DNA of 64,000 nt from JAKAGZ01 sp964412105 (GCA_964412105.1 CAYPNM010000009.1:29798-93797), one strand, 5' to 3'; numbered from the stretch's first letter, positions 44,530 through 53,316 are shown. Program-made: numbers and translations. The notes: generated from the sequence alone by a model not told the origin.

Positions 44530-45516
44530 GTGATAACAAGGAAAAAATTTATTTTAAGTACTGCTCTTACATCAGCAGCGGCATTGATAGGCATTAAACC
44601 ATCCTTTCCAAAAGAATTCGGAGTTATAAAAAACAAAAAGAAAACAACCAGAAAACCTGTTGTCATTTCAACCTGGAATCATGGTATAGCTGCTAACGAT
44701 GCTGCATGGAAAGTTCTAAGTACAAACGGCCGCGCACTCGATGCGGTTGAACGGGGAGTAAGAGTTACTGAAGCTGATCCGAAAATCAGCAGCGTTGGTT
44801 ATGGGGGATTACCAGATCGGGACGGTCACGTTACCCTCGATGCATGTATAATGGACGAAAACCTAAATGGCGGATCCGTCGCTTGCATTGAACATATAAT
44901 GCATCCTGTTTCCGTTGCAAGACTTGTAATGGAAAAAACTCCTCACGTAATGTTGGTTGGTCAAGGCGCTTTACAGTTTGCACTGGAGAACGGGTTTAAA
45001 AAAGAGAACCTTTTAACTCCTGAATCTGAAAAAGCCTGGAAAGAATGGTTGAAGAAGAATAATTATACCCCTGTTGATGAAAAAAACCACGACACGATTG
45101 GAATGGTTGCACTTGATAATAATGGAAATCTTTCGGGCGCCTGTACAACAAGTGGGATTGCTTATAAAGTTCACGGAAGAGTCGGAGATTCCCCTATTTT
45201 AGGTGATGGACTTTATGTCGACAATGAAGTGGGCGGTGCCGCTTCAACTGGGGTTGGTGAGGCTGTTATGCGTACCTGCGGAAGTTATCTCGTGGTTGAA
45301 TTAATGCGGGCAGGAAAAACCCCAGATGAAGCTTGTAAAATGGCTGTTGAAAGAATAATGGCAAAACATATGAAATATGTTGATCTGCAGGTGGGATTTA
45401 TTGCTCTTAACAAATATGGTGAGGTAGGCGGTTACGCCATCAAGAAAGGGTTTCAATACGCATTATATGCGGATGGCAAAAACAAACTATTTGATGTTAA
45501 TTTTTATGAACATTAA
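44530..45516 (+). CDS. Glycosylasparaginase-like Ntn hydrolase
   Basis: An N4-(beta-N-acetylglucosaminyl)-L-asparaginase family enzyme that cleaves the sugar-asparagine bond, 328 residues. It starts with GTG. The N terminus ITRKKFILSTALTSAAALIGI is a signal sequence with Arg-Lys and hydrophobic core, possibly exported. RKPVVISTWNHGIAANDAAWKVL begins the fold. Autocleavage occurs before T189 (NHDTIGMVALD), which becomes the nucleophile. GRVGDSPILGDGLYVDNEVGGAASTGVGE is the conserved substrate loop. The short enzyme length is normal for the flavobacterial glycosylasparaginase. Substrate could be glycoprotein breakdown products. Confidence 0.92.
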   Translation: MITRKKFILSTALTSAAALIGIKPSFPKEFGVIKNKKKTTRKPVVISTWNHGIAANDAAWKVLSTNGRALDAVERGVRVTEADPKISSVGYGGLPDRDGHVTLDACIMDENLNGGSVACIEHIMHPVSVARLVMEKTPHVMLVGQGALQFALENGFKKENLLTPESEKAWKEWLKKNNYTPVDEKNHDTIGMVALDNNGNLSGACTTSGIAYKVHGRVGDSPILGDGLYVDNEVGGAASTGVGEAVMRTCGSYLVVELMRAGKTPDEACKMAVERIMAKHMKYVDLQVGFIALNKYGEVGGYAIKKGFQYALYADGKNKLFDVNFYEH

Positions 45517-45565
45517 TAATTTCTTTTTCTACTTTGATTGATATAAAATTTTTCAGGACTAAAAA

Positions 45566-46042
45566 ATGAAAAAACATAAAAGAATTGCTTTAGTTGCACA
45601 TGATAATAGAAAGTCTGACCTAATTGAGTGGGTTGAATGGAATTGGAGGATTTTATCCGATCACCAAATAATTTGCACCGGAACTACTGGAAGGCTTGTT
45701 GAAGAAGCCTTAAAAAAAAGAGCGGAAAAGAATAGCCCATTGAAACATAAAATAATTAAGCTTAAATCCGGTCCGCTCGGTGGTGATCAACAGCTTGGCG
45801 CTTTAATAACCGAAGAAAAAGTTGATATGATTATTTTCTTCTGGGATCCGATGCAGCCACAGCCTCATGATGTTGACGTTAAGGCTTTACTCAGAATAAC
45901 AGTTCTTTATAATGTACCAACTGCCTGCAACCGGTCAACAGCTGATTTTTTAATCTCATCTGTTTTGTTTAATGAAAGCTACACACCCATAATTAAGGAT
46001 TATTCAAGATATATAAACAGGAAAGTCGAAAGCAATTACTAA
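45566..46042 (+). CDS. mgsA: Methylglyoxal synthase
   Basis: Converts dihydroxyacetone phosphate to methylglyoxal and phosphate, a bypass of lower glycolysis used when phosphate is limiting. 158 residues: KRIALVAHDNRKSDLIEWVEWN, CTGTTGRLVEEAL (phosphate site, about 37-49) and SGPLGGDQQLGALI with the catalytic D74 (E. coli D71). FFWDPMQPQPHDVDVKALLR holds H101 (E. coli H98), and NVPTACNRSTADFLI completes the active site. The core is fully conserved. It follows the glycosylasparaginase gene by 49 bases. Confidence 0.95.
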   Translation: MKKHKRIALVAHDNRKSDLIEWVEWNWRILSDHQIICTGTTGRLVEEALKKRAEKNSPLKHKIIKLKSGPLGGDQQLGALITEEKVDMIIFFWDPMQPQPHDVDVKALLRITVLYNVPTACNRSTADFLISSVLFNESYTPIIKDYSRYINRKVESNY

Positions 46043-46078
46043 AGGAAAAGACCAAAGGCTGTCTAATAGTAATTCACT

Positions 46079-47980
46079 TTAATTACCTCTTCGATAGTTA
46101 AAGCTACCTACTAATTCCCTACCCCAGGACTTTTTATAGAGAGTTAGCACAATTTTTAATAAATCGTCCGGCTGTACTTTTCCATTAATTACTAATTCCT
46201 TGTCCGAAAGTTCCATGCTAAACTTTTCTCCATTTGAAATTATTCCTTTTCCAACAAGCTCTTTGGTTACAGTGCCAATAAATTCATCATTTTTCTTTTT
46301 AATCGAATTAGCGCTTTCTTTTTCTTCCCTTGCTTTTTCCTTTAATTCCTTTTCTCTTTCTTTCAGTTTCTCCTGCTGCTTATCCAAAGCTTCCTGAATT
46401 TCTTTCATATTCAGTTCTCTTTCCTTTAATTCCTTTTCAGCTCTCAGGTAAAGATCTGTTGTATCCGCATCAATAGTGGGAAGGGCAGGAAAATATGCTG
46501 GTTCAAATGCTGGAGGAGGCTCCGGAATATCTGCAGCCAATCCAGTGTCTGGTTCTGGTGCTTTAGGTGGATTTTCGGGCAGTTCTGCAACTTTTGGTAC
46601 AGCTGGCGGCTCGGGCATATTTGAAGTTAATACTGTTACAGGCTTCGGCGCTTTTTCAGGAAGATCGGGCATATTCGCAAGCCCCATCGGTGAAGCTGGT
46701 ACATCAGGACCAGCTAAATTAAATGCTTTCAGTGTATCTTCTACCATATTTTGATAATCTGAAAATTTGCTCTTGGGGATTTTCTTACCCCTAATAGTTA
46801 ATTCCTCTATCCTGCCGTCCTTCATCTTTACCTTCATATAATCGTTTACAAAGTTGTATTCACCCTTTTTCCAGCTTGTATCAGCAATTGCCTGTATATT
46901 TTTATTTATTGCAGTCTTTTTCATTGGATTGAACGAGACTGATGCAAGTACTGTTGCACTAATAAATAAAACGACAATGATTACCAGGGATAAAGTTTTT
47001 TCCGAAAATGATATTTCACCGGAATTAACTCCTAAAATCCTTCTAATCCTTCCTACTAAAGATCTACTGTCTTTTATGGCAAGTACTAATTGCTTGTTTT
47101 TCATTTTTACCTCCTCCAGGTTTGCCAGAGCCCTTGCAAATGTCAATGTGTCACCGCACATAGAGACAGCAATATCATCACAACTGTTTTCTCTCTCGTT
47201 TCTTATTATATGTGAAATCCACCAGGCAGCAGGATTATAGAATAAAATAATTTCGGCTATAGATTGAATTATATTTATCAGGTAATCGTTTCGGCAAATA
47301 TGAGCTAGTTCGTGTGCAATTATTGCTTCGACCTGTTTTTCCGGAAGACCGGTTAAAATCTCAACGGGTATTAATATTACAGGCTTTACGTAACCAATCA
47401 CAACAGGTACACTTACCTTTACAGATTTAAGAATTCTGACCGGTCGCAATATTTTGAGTTTGTACTTCAACGAATTAACCCGGTTTTGCCAGAATGCCGG
47501 TACAAATGAAGTTCCTGAGTATTTTAATTTCTTTGTCAAATAAAATCCTCCCAGTAACCTCAGGTTGAAAATGATAAAACCCACAAACCAGATAAATGTC
47601 AAAAGCGAAATATTTTGAATTATTAAATTTTTTATTTCTCCTGCTGCAATAAATTGTGATGAAATGTTTTCTTCACCCTGGTTTCCTGTCATATTAGTAG
47701 ACGAATTTTCATATGCAGGGGCAGATTGTAAGGTGGCGCTTAGCTTTTTATTGCTTTCGTAATTATTGATTTCCAATGAAAAGGTAATTAAAAACGAAAC
47801 TATCATCAGACCAAGCGCAATAACTGAAGCCTTTGCTTTTATAGCTGAAGAAGTTTTTACCAGAGCAAGGAATACAATAAGCAAAAAGGTAATGGCTGCT
47901 CCCTGCCAAAAAGAATGAATAACTGTCCAGCCAATTGAATAGATCAAATTTTCCGGCAAGATTTTATCAATAAAATTCAT
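46079..47980 (-). CDS. M56-family membrane metallopeptidase, BlaR1/MecR1-like sensor
   Basis: A 633-residue sensor/protease. Four membrane helices lie at about 15-42, 48-68, 115-146 and 328-348. The cytosolic M56 zinc site is HELAH (223-227), with E262/E264 in NERENSCDD as third ligand. Beyond the last helix the extracytoplasmic region has: a small module (374-420: YNFVNDYMKVKMKDGRIEEL, then TIRGKKIPKSKFSDYQNMVE), a Pro-rich stretch (422-500), a coiled coil (510-565) and a C-terminal module (568-633). It has no penicillin-binding domain, so the signal is not beta-lactam by this part. It overlaps the BlaI-type gene by 4 bases. In BlaR1 systems the protease cleaves the repressor on signal. Confidence 0.92.
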   Translation of the reverse strand: MNFIDKILPENLIYSIGWTVIHSFWQGAAITFLLIVFLALVKTSSAIKAKASVIALGLMIVSFLITFSLEINNYESNKKLSATLQSAPAYENSSTNMTGNQGEENISSQFIAAGEIKNLIIQNISLLTFIWFVGFIIFNLRLLGGFYLTKKLKYSGTSFVPAFWQNRVNSLKYKLKILRPVRILKSVKVSVPVVIGYVKPVILIPVEILTGLPEKQVEAIIAHELAHICRNDYLINIIQSIAEIILFYNPAAWWISHIIRNERENSCDDIAVSMCGDTLTFARALANLEEVKMKNKQLVLAIKDSRSLVGRIRRILGVNSGEISFSEKTLSLVIIVVLFISATVLASVSFNPMKKTAINKNIQAIADTSWKKGEYNFVNDYMKVKMKDGRIEELTIRGKKIPKSKFSDYQNMVEDTLKAFNLAGPDVPASPMGLANMPDLPEKAPKPVTVLTSNMPEPPAVPKVAELPENPPKAPEPDTGLAADIPEPPPAFEPAYFPALPTIDADTTDLYLRAEKELKERELNMKEIQEALDKQQEKLKEREKELKEKAREEKESANSIKKKNDEFIGTVTKELVGKGIISNGEKFSMELSDKELVINGKVQPDDLLKIVLTLYKKSWGRELVGSFNYRRGN

Positions 47981-48366
47981 TTCTTACCTCCCTCTATCTC
48001 ATCGAGGAATTTTCTTATCTCTTCAATCTCTTTTTTTGAGGTTTTTCTATTCCCAAGGGCCTGTAGTACAAGTTTGCTGGCAGAGCCTCCAAATGCGGAT
48101 TCAAGAAATTTATCAAGCAGTACCTTCTGTGTTTCATCTTTTTTATAAACTGCTGAATAAATATGGCTCTTATTTTCCTCGTCACGAGCAAGGAGATTTT
48201 TCTCCGTCATTATTTGCATTATCTTCAGAGTGGTTGTGTATCCAACCTCTTTCTTTAAATTAAGTTTATCATTTACGAACCTTACAGTCGTAGGACCCGA
48301 ATCCCAAAGGATTTGCAAAATTTCCAGCTCGGCTTCTGTTGGTTTTGGACTTGATTTCTTCTTCAC
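47977..48366 (-). CDS. BlaI/MecI/CopY-type transcriptional repressor
   Basis: A 129-residue winged-helix repressor: PKPTEAELEILQILWDSGPTTVRFVNDKL, then GYTTTLKIMQIMTEKNLLARDEENKSHIYSAV, typical of BlaI/MecI, followed by a dimerisation domain (about 80-129). It would bind the two palindromes upstream (48418-48433 and 48449-48464) and is presumably inactivated by the M56 protease encoded next. The ATG at 48366 has GGGAGAAA 11 bases upstream. Confidence 0.93.
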   Translation of the reverse strand: MKKKSSPKPTEAELEILQILWDSGPTTVRFVNDKLNLKKEVGYTTTLKIMQIMTEKNLLARDEENKSHIYSAVYKKDETQKVLLDKFLESAFGGSASKLVLQALGNRKTSKKEIEEIRKFLDEIEGGKK

Positions 48367-48411
48367 GCTTTCTCCCGTAAATATATTTTCGTCCCTTTAC
48401 TTCCAGGGGTC

Positions 48412-48464
48412 AATATATACGAATACTTTCGTAGTGTCAAGGTAAAAATACGAATATTTTCGTA
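48412..48464 (-). promoter_or_regulatory. Repressible promoter with two BlaI-type operators
   Basis: Minus-strand promoter: TTGACA (48440-48435), 17-base spacer, TATATT (48417-48412). The spacer consists of one C plus the 16-base palindrome TACGAAAGTATTCGTA (48433-48418). A second palindrome, TACGAATATTTTCGTA as read on the plus strand (48449-48464), lies 31 bp away centre to centre, about three helical turns. The half-site TTTCGT is repeated once more at 48387-48392. Arms TACGAA/TTCGTA are the likely recognition sequence of the BlaI-type repressor. Confidence 0.88.
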
Positions 48465-48591
48465 GATGACTAAGTGCCGTGTTGATGGGCCGTCAAAAAC
48501 GAATTAAGAGAAAATAAAATTATGAAAATTTGTTTGTTAAATACACGCTTCTTCTTAAATTTCCCGAACTCCTTTTCCAACTAATTTTTTC

Positions 48592-49803
48592 ATGACAGAA
48601 AAGATACAAAGGTTCAATCCCTGGCGGGCATTAAAAGACCTGCCTCATAATATGTGGGTGCTTTTCTGGGCAACATTAATCAACCGTTCCGGAACAATGG
48701 TTTTGCCCTTTCTCGTTTTGTACATGACAAAACATTTCAACTACAGTGAAGCGGATGCCGGCCTGGTGCTTGCTGTTTATGGTGTCGGTGCACTCATTAC
48801 AGCACCTACGATTGGGAAGATTTCTGACAAAGTTGGTTCATTCAAAATAATGAAAGCCTCCCTTTTCCTGACCGGCTTTATGTTCTTTATCTACACTTTT
48901 ATTTCCAGTTATTATTTAATACTTGGATTCACATTTTTATTAGCAGTAATTAATGAAGCCTTTCGACCGGCAAATTTATCCCTTATATCAGAAGTAGTTA
49001 CACCAGCTCAACGCAGAACGGCATTTGCATTAAACCGCCTTGCAATAAATCTAGGCATGAGTATAGGACCGGTTGTAGGAGGATTGTTAACGCTCATAAA
49101 CTTTTCTATTATTTTTTATGTAGACGGAATCACTTCCTTGATTGCTGCTTTATTTCTTGTAACTTCAAAGTGGAAAAAAATTGAAGAGGCGGAAGATTCC
49201 AGTGTTCTTATAGGTAACGGAGAAGGTAAACATTTGGGTGCATTAAGAGACAAAAATCTTGTCTTTTTCCTTCTCGCACTTATCCCGGTCGCAATGGTGT
49301 TCTTCCAGCATATGTCAACAATGCCTTTGTTCCTAGTTCAGGATCTTGGCTTTTCACCGGCCACCTACGGCGCCCTTACCATCGTAAATACAGGTCTGAT
49401 AATTTTAATTGAAGTACCGTTAAATAATTATTTTTCAACCTGGAGCGATAAAAAAAATCTTACCATCGGTGCAACATTAACTGCAATCGGATTTGGCGGA
49501 ATGGCATTTGCACATGATATTCTCTTTTTGATAATTACAATTGTTATCTGGACCTTCGGAGAAATGATCGTTTTCCCTGCCAGCGCTGCCTATGTTTCCG
49601 AAATTGCACCTGTAAAAAAACGGGGAGAATATATGGGCTTTTTCCAGATGTCTTTCAGCATTTCATTTATGGTCGGTCCCTGGCTGGGCACTCTAATACT
49701 GGAGAATTTTGGCTCATTCAGTTTATGGACTGCAGCTTTTGCTTTTTGCGTAGTTTCGGCTATAATGATGCAAAATCTAAATACCAAAACTGCTGACACT
49801 TAA
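48592..49803 (+). CDS. MFS transporter
   Basis: A 403-residue 12-TM major-facilitator protein, resembling MdtH/YdeR-type multidrug or metabolite exporters: NMWVLFWATLINRSGTMVLPFLVLYMTKHFNYSEADAGLVLAVYG and the A-motif loop GKISDKVGSFKIMKASLF. APVKKRGEYMGFFQMSFSISFMVGPWLGTLIL is characteristic of the C-terminal half. It is divergent from the BlaI gene and shares its upstream region. The 12-mer CGTCAAAAACGA (48491-48502) lies about 90 bases before its start and recurs before the secreted protein gene downstream. Substrate unknown; the neighbours suggest stress-linked efflux. Confidence 0.88.
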   Translation: MTEKIQRFNPWRALKDLPHNMWVLFWATLINRSGTMVLPFLVLYMTKHFNYSEADAGLVLAVYGVGALITAPTIGKISDKVGSFKIMKASLFLTGFMFFIYTFISSYYLILGFTFLLAVINEAFRPANLSLISEVVTPAQRRTAFALNRLAINLGMSIGPVVGGLLTLINFSIIFYVDGITSLIAALFLVTSKWKKIEEAEDSSVLIGNGEGKHLGALRDKNLVFFLLALIPVAMVFFQHMSTMPLFLVQDLGFSPATYGALTIVNTGLIILIEVPLNNYFSTWSDKKNLTIGATLTAIGFGGMAFAHDILFLIITIVIWTFGEMIVFPASAAYVSEIAPVKKRGEYMGFFQMSFSISFMVGPWLGTLILENFGSFSLWTAAFAFCVVSAIMMQNLNTKTADT

Positions 49804-49972
49804 AACAATTTAGCATCCATCTCGCTGCAAAATATTATTTACAGAATTCTAATCTGGGGCATTGGATATGCTCAAAAGTTCAAATTTATATCTGCTGACA
49901 CAATTTAATTTTGCTGCTTTGTAATTACTTTAATCATCACTCTATGCGACCGTTCATCAAAGTAATCGCTTT

Positions 49973-50026
49973 TTCGTCAAAAACGACTAAAATATCCTGA
50001 ACAAAAATACACCATCTTCGTCAAAA
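49973..50026. promoter_or_regulatory. Repeated TTCGTCAAAA boxes upstream of the secreted paralogue gene
   Basis: TTCGTCAAAA occurs at 49973-49982 and 50017-50026, 44 bp apart. The first belongs to the 12-mer CGTCAAAAACGA, identical to one at 48491-48502 before the MFS gene. The TTCGT core is the same as the right arm of the BlaI-type operators, so these could be secondary sites. Statistical weight is modest. Confidence 0.4.
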
Positions 50027-50054
50027 GATCAGAAAACAAAAGTCCGGAGTTAAT

Positions 50055-50960
50055 ATGAATTTTTATAATAAAGTAATCGTTTTTACTTTTACATCACTCG
50101 TTTTAATGCTGGCGGCTTTGTCAACAGGTTTTGATTCTTACAAAAACCCAGTAGCTGAAAGATCATTTACAGCAAATACAGATACTGCCGTCAATATGAA
50201 AAAGTATCATTTTACAACTTGGGAAAATGGAAAAAAGATCCGCTGGAATGCCACATTAACGGAAGGTGAAGTCACCTCTCTTTATAGGAACGGAGAACTG
50301 GTTCCTGCAGATGAAATCGATAAATATAAGAATATGGTGAACGATAAAATTGAAAGTTCAGATATCTACCTTTCTTCCTTTGATTTTGAAATGCCCAATA
50401 TTGATATTCACTTTGATGAGCATCAGTTTAATCAACAAATGAATAGGCTAAATGAGCAGTTAAAGAACATAAAATCCTTCAAATTCAACTATAAATTTGA
50501 TAGAGAACAATTTGAAAAAGATATGCAGAAGATGAGAGAAAATTTAAGGAATATAAACGAGTGTGAATTTTTTAACAAGGAAGAATTTCAAAAAATGATG
50601 GACAATATTAACAAGAATATTGAAAAAAGCTTTGAAAACATAAATGTTAATATTGATATGGATGCAATAAACAGGAGCCTCGAAAATGTCAAGATTCATA
50701 TGAAAGGTTTAAAGATCGATATGAGCCACTTGAAAGAAAAAATGAAGGTACTAAAAGGTTTTATAAAAGATATTAAATCAGAATTAATTAAAGATGGTTA
50801 TCTGGATAAAAATGCCAATGATTTTGATCTCGATTTCACCAAAGACAAAATTGAGGTGAATGGTAAAAGACTACCTGACAACTTGCTTGAAAAATATAAA
50901 AAGATTTACAAGGAGCACTTCGGAAAAGAAATCAATGATAGGTTCAGAATAAAAAGTTAG
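50055..50960 (+). CDS. Exported protein related to the extracytoplasmic part of the M56 sensor
   Basis: A 301-residue protein with a signal peptide (about 1-25). Two end modules resemble those of the neighbouring M56 protein. N-terminal: KKYHFTTWENGKKIRWNATL, then VTSLYRNGELVPADEIDKYKNMV, compared with the M56 segment that ends GKKIPKSKFSDYQNMVED. C-terminal: IKSELIKDGYLD...FDLDFTKDKIEVNGKRLPDN, then LLEKYKKIYKEHFGKEINDRF; M56 has VTKELVGKGIIS...FSMELSDKELVINGKVQPDD, then LLKIVLTLYKKSWGRELVGSF. A long amphipathic region (about 115-235) with Phe/Met-rich heptads replaces the Pro-rich/coiled-coil part. It could compete with or modulate the sensor. TCCGGAG precedes the ATG. Confidence 0.8.
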   Translation: MNFYNKVIVFTFTSLVLMLAALSTGFDSYKNPVAERSFTANTDTAVNMKKYHFTTWENGKKIRWNATLTEGEVTSLYRNGELVPADEIDKYKNMVNDKIESSDIYLSSFDFEMPNIDIHFDEHQFNQQMNRLNEQLKNIKSFKFNYKFDREQFEKDMQKMRENLRNINECEFFNKEEFQKMMDNINKNIEKSFENINVNIDMDAINRSLENVKIHMKGLKIDMSHLKEKMKVLKGFIKDIKSELIKDGYLDKNANDFDLDFTKDKIEVNGKRLPDNLLEKYKKIYKEHFGKEINDRFRIKS

Positions 50961-50967
50961 TGTCTTT

Positions 50968-50997
50968 CTGTAGAGACGGGCAACTTGTCCCCCATTT
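50968..50997. repeat. Short dispersed repeat (copy 1)
   Basis: Begins CTGTAGAGACGG, continues GCAACTTGTCCCCCATTT, and lies 8 bases after a stop codon. A second copy with the same order of blocks (CTGTAGAGATG, GCAACCTGCCTGCCATTT) is at 63824-63856, also just after a stop. Confidence 0.5.
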
Positions 50998-51028
50998 GCG
51001 GGATACTCTGTCCCCACAAATTAATTCC

Positions 51029-51054
51029 AAAAAGTTTTCTATGAAAAACTTTTT
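51029..51054. terminator. A/T-rich hairpin between convergent genes
   Basis: AAAAAGTTTT (51029-51038) pairs with AAAACTTTTT (51045-51054) around CTATGA. The stem is weak but the T run is part of it. Likely terminator for the gene at 50055-50960 or the convergent phosphatase. Confidence 0.5.
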
Positions 51055-51093
51055 CTGAATGGATTAAACACGAATTAAAACGCAACAACTAAA

Positions 51094-52200
51094 TTATTCT
51101 CTCTTAAGAACTATCAAAGAAAGATCATCACTTCTTGGCGCATTTCCAGAGAAAAATTCCACTTGTCTAGTTATTGCTTCGCCGAGTTTATCTGCAGGAA
51201 GATCTTTATATTTTTTGATTGTATTAATTAGTCTCTCCTTTCCAAAGAACTGTCCTACCTCATTTACCGCTTCCGTAACTCCATCAGAATAAACTATAAA
51301 AACCTCACCCGGCCTGAGAAGTATTTTCTTTTCACTAAATTTTGAATCTTTCATTATTCCTATCGCAGCATCACCTTTCGGCATTTCTTTAATAGTATCG
51401 GCTTTTAGGATTAAAGGGGGAAGATGCCCTGCGTTCACATATTTTAAATTTCCTTTGCCTGGAGTAACTTGTATGTAGAGCATTGAAGCAAACAGACTTG
51501 GTAGGCTGTCACGGTGAAAAATATAATTTATATTCTTTGCAAGTTTTGCAAGTGAGTCCTTTTCATTTGCAATTGCCCTAATAGTTGACTGAAGCTTCGA
51601 CATCATTAAAGCTGCACTCAAACCTTTCCCTGCTACATCTGCCATCGTCAGGCCAATATTTGAATCACTTAATTTTAGGTAATCCACCAGATCACCGCAG
51701 ACCTCATTGGCTGGTTCTGAATGGAGCCATACCTTCCAGCCATGTATTTCCGGGTTCTCCTCAGGCAGTAATGCTCTTTGGACTTTTCTGCCTCCTTCAA
51801 GTTCTGTTTTTGCGAGCAATTTGTCCTTTAATTCCAGCAAAAGAACAAAAAGGATAATCAACGCTCCAAACAATGAATTATTATTTGATGAAGATGACCC
51901 GCCATCATTACTGATTACAATCCTGTTAGAAAGGACAAGTATAAATCCAAGAAGTGTAAAGACTCTTCTTAGTGGGGTTAGTTTTAAGAAAAGACTCTTC
52001 AAAAGCCATATAAAAATAAAAAATCCACGCTTAATAATTTTCATACTCTTTAGACGATCCTTTTGATCGTCGCTCAGATAAAATCTTTTCAGGTCCCGAT
52101 ATTCCTTTTTAACTTCATCTCCGAAGTTGATATTATGTAAATCCTCACGGAGCGTTCTGCCCAGTTTGGGATTATTGCTTGTAGAACTTTTTTCCGTCAT
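51094..52200 (-). CDS. Membrane PP2C-type serine phosphatase (SpoIIE/RsbU family)
   Basis: A 368-residue protein. Residues 1-65 are cytosolic; two hydrophobic segments lie at about 68-92 and 107-130 (with a Ser/Asn-rich loop between). A PP2C/SpoIIE domain follows (about 140-368): NEVCGDLVDYLKLSDSNIGLTMADVAGKGLSAALMMSKLQSTIRAIA (metal aspartates), then LKYVNAGHLPPLIL, VFIVYSDGVTEAVNEVGQFFG and APRSDDLSLIVLKRE. The acidic metal ligands D in GDLVD, MADV, YSDGV and SDD are all kept. Such enzymes usually dephosphorylate anti-sigma-factor antagonists, but no antagonist gene adjoins here. Confidence 0.92.
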   Translation of the reverse strand: MTEKSSTSNNPKLGRTLREDLHNINFGDEVKKEYRDLKRFYLSDDQKDRLKSMKIIKRGFFIFIWLLKSLFLKLTPLRRVFTLLGFILVLSNRIVISNDGGSSSSNNNSLFGALIILFVLLLELKDKLLAKTELEGGRKVQRALLPEENPEIHGWKVWLHSEPANEVCGDLVDYLKLSDSNIGLTMADVAGKGLSAALMMSKLQSTIRAIANEKDSLAKLAKNINYIFHRDSLPSLFASMLYIQVTPGKGNLKYVNAGHLPPLILKADTIKEMPKGDAAIGIMKDSKFSEKKILLRPGEVFIVYSDGVTEAVNEVGQFFGKERLINTIKKYKDLPADKLGEAITRQVEFFSGNAPRSDDLSLIVLKRE

Positions 52201-52884
52201 TAGAACTCTAAGTCCCTTTGAAAGTAATCAAATTATGTGAGGGAAATTTAAGAAATGATGAAGTTAGTCGCATTAAGAAATTACTTGAAAAGAATTATTG
52301 TGTTATAAAGTCACTAATTATATAGATAAGCGGCAATATAGCTAGCATATGAATAAAGTTTGTGAAATAATGTTTTATATTGAAAGCAGTGGATACTTAG
52401 ACATATTTTTCTATATTATATTCTATAATAGAAAAGGCCTATAGCAGATTTATATTCCTTGAAAAATTCTTGCATTCAACTATAATGTTTTTCAAATTAT
52501 TTAATTGGTTTCTGAATTAGCACCTGCACATGAATATGTAATATTTTGAGATCATTGGGATATCAACAGAACTATTGAAATACGCACGAAACGGAGGTTA
52601 ATTAAGCACTATTACAAATTCTAATAAATATGCATAATTTGGACCTAAATTGAAATTTGTATTATATGATTAGGAAATAAATATACAGTAAAACTCGGCA
52701 TTGATTTTGATTATAAAATACTAATAGCAAGTTTTATTAAGAACACTGAAATATAAGCTATTTTATCGTTAAGGATTGAATTATCCTGAATATTATTATA
52801 TGAATGCTTTGTTATAGTTCAGCGCATATATTTTGTTTTTAGGTGATAATTTAATCAATATAAACCACTAAATGAGGTAATTAT
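52201..52884. other. 684-bp AT-rich non-coding stretch
   Basis: No credible gene, hairpin or repeat was found. A 31-codon open frame (52349-52444) has no ribosome-binding site or recognisable content. It separates the PP2C gene from a hypothetical gene. Confidence 0.5.
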
Positions 52885-53316
52885 ATGAAAATTCAATTTG
52901 TAAAACCATCCGCAGCAAATGTGAATGTTAAGGCTACAATTCATATAAATGGAAAATTGGGGTTTTCCAAGGCAGCAACGAAGAAATTTAGCCTTGATGA
53001 AGGAAAATTCATAAAAATTGGCGTAAATTCTGAAGATGAGAACGATAATAATCTATATGTAATTATAAAAAACTTTGATGATGGAGAATCATTGAAAATA
53101 CATAAGGCGGGCCAATACTATTATGTTAATACTAAGCAGCTTTTTGATAGTCTTAACATAGATTACAAAAATAACAAGATTATATATGATGTTGAGGATT
53201 TTGAATATAGTAATATTAAAATGCATAAATTTGTGAGAAGAGAACTGGGCAGAAGCAGGATGGAAGGCGTAGAAGTAACAAATAATAATGAAAAAGAGGA
53301 GACTGAAAACTCTTAA
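52885..53316 (+). CDS. Hypothetical protein
   Basis: A 143-residue soluble protein I do not recognise. It starts MKIQFVKPSAANVNVKATIH, then INGKLGFSKAATKKFSLDEG, which suggests a beta-rich fold. The middle contains several Asp/Glu-rich loops (NSEDENDNN) and ends with a charged, disordered tail (NNNEKEETENS). ATGAGGTAATT just before the ATG supplies a ribosome-binding site (GAGG). It is isolated between two long non-coding stretches (684 and 612 bp), typical of a recently acquired or mobile-element gene; this is inference. Confidence 0.62.
   Translation: MKIQFVKPSAANVNVKATIHINGKLGFSKAATKKFSLDEGKFIKIGVNSEDENDNNLYVIIKNFDDGESLKIHKAGQYYYVNTKQLFDSLNIDYKNNKIIYDVEDFEYSNIKMHKFVRRELGRSRMEGVEVTNNNEKEETENS

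Noticed and set aside
46476..46754. Gly/Ser-rich open frame opposite the Pro-rich linker of the M56 gene
   Set aside because: The M56 protein is well supported on the other strand; Gly/Ala/Ser is the expected reverse reading of Pro-rich codons.
52349..52444. 31-codon open frame in the 684-bp desert
   Set aside because: No ribosome-binding site, AT-rich codons and no recognisable feature.
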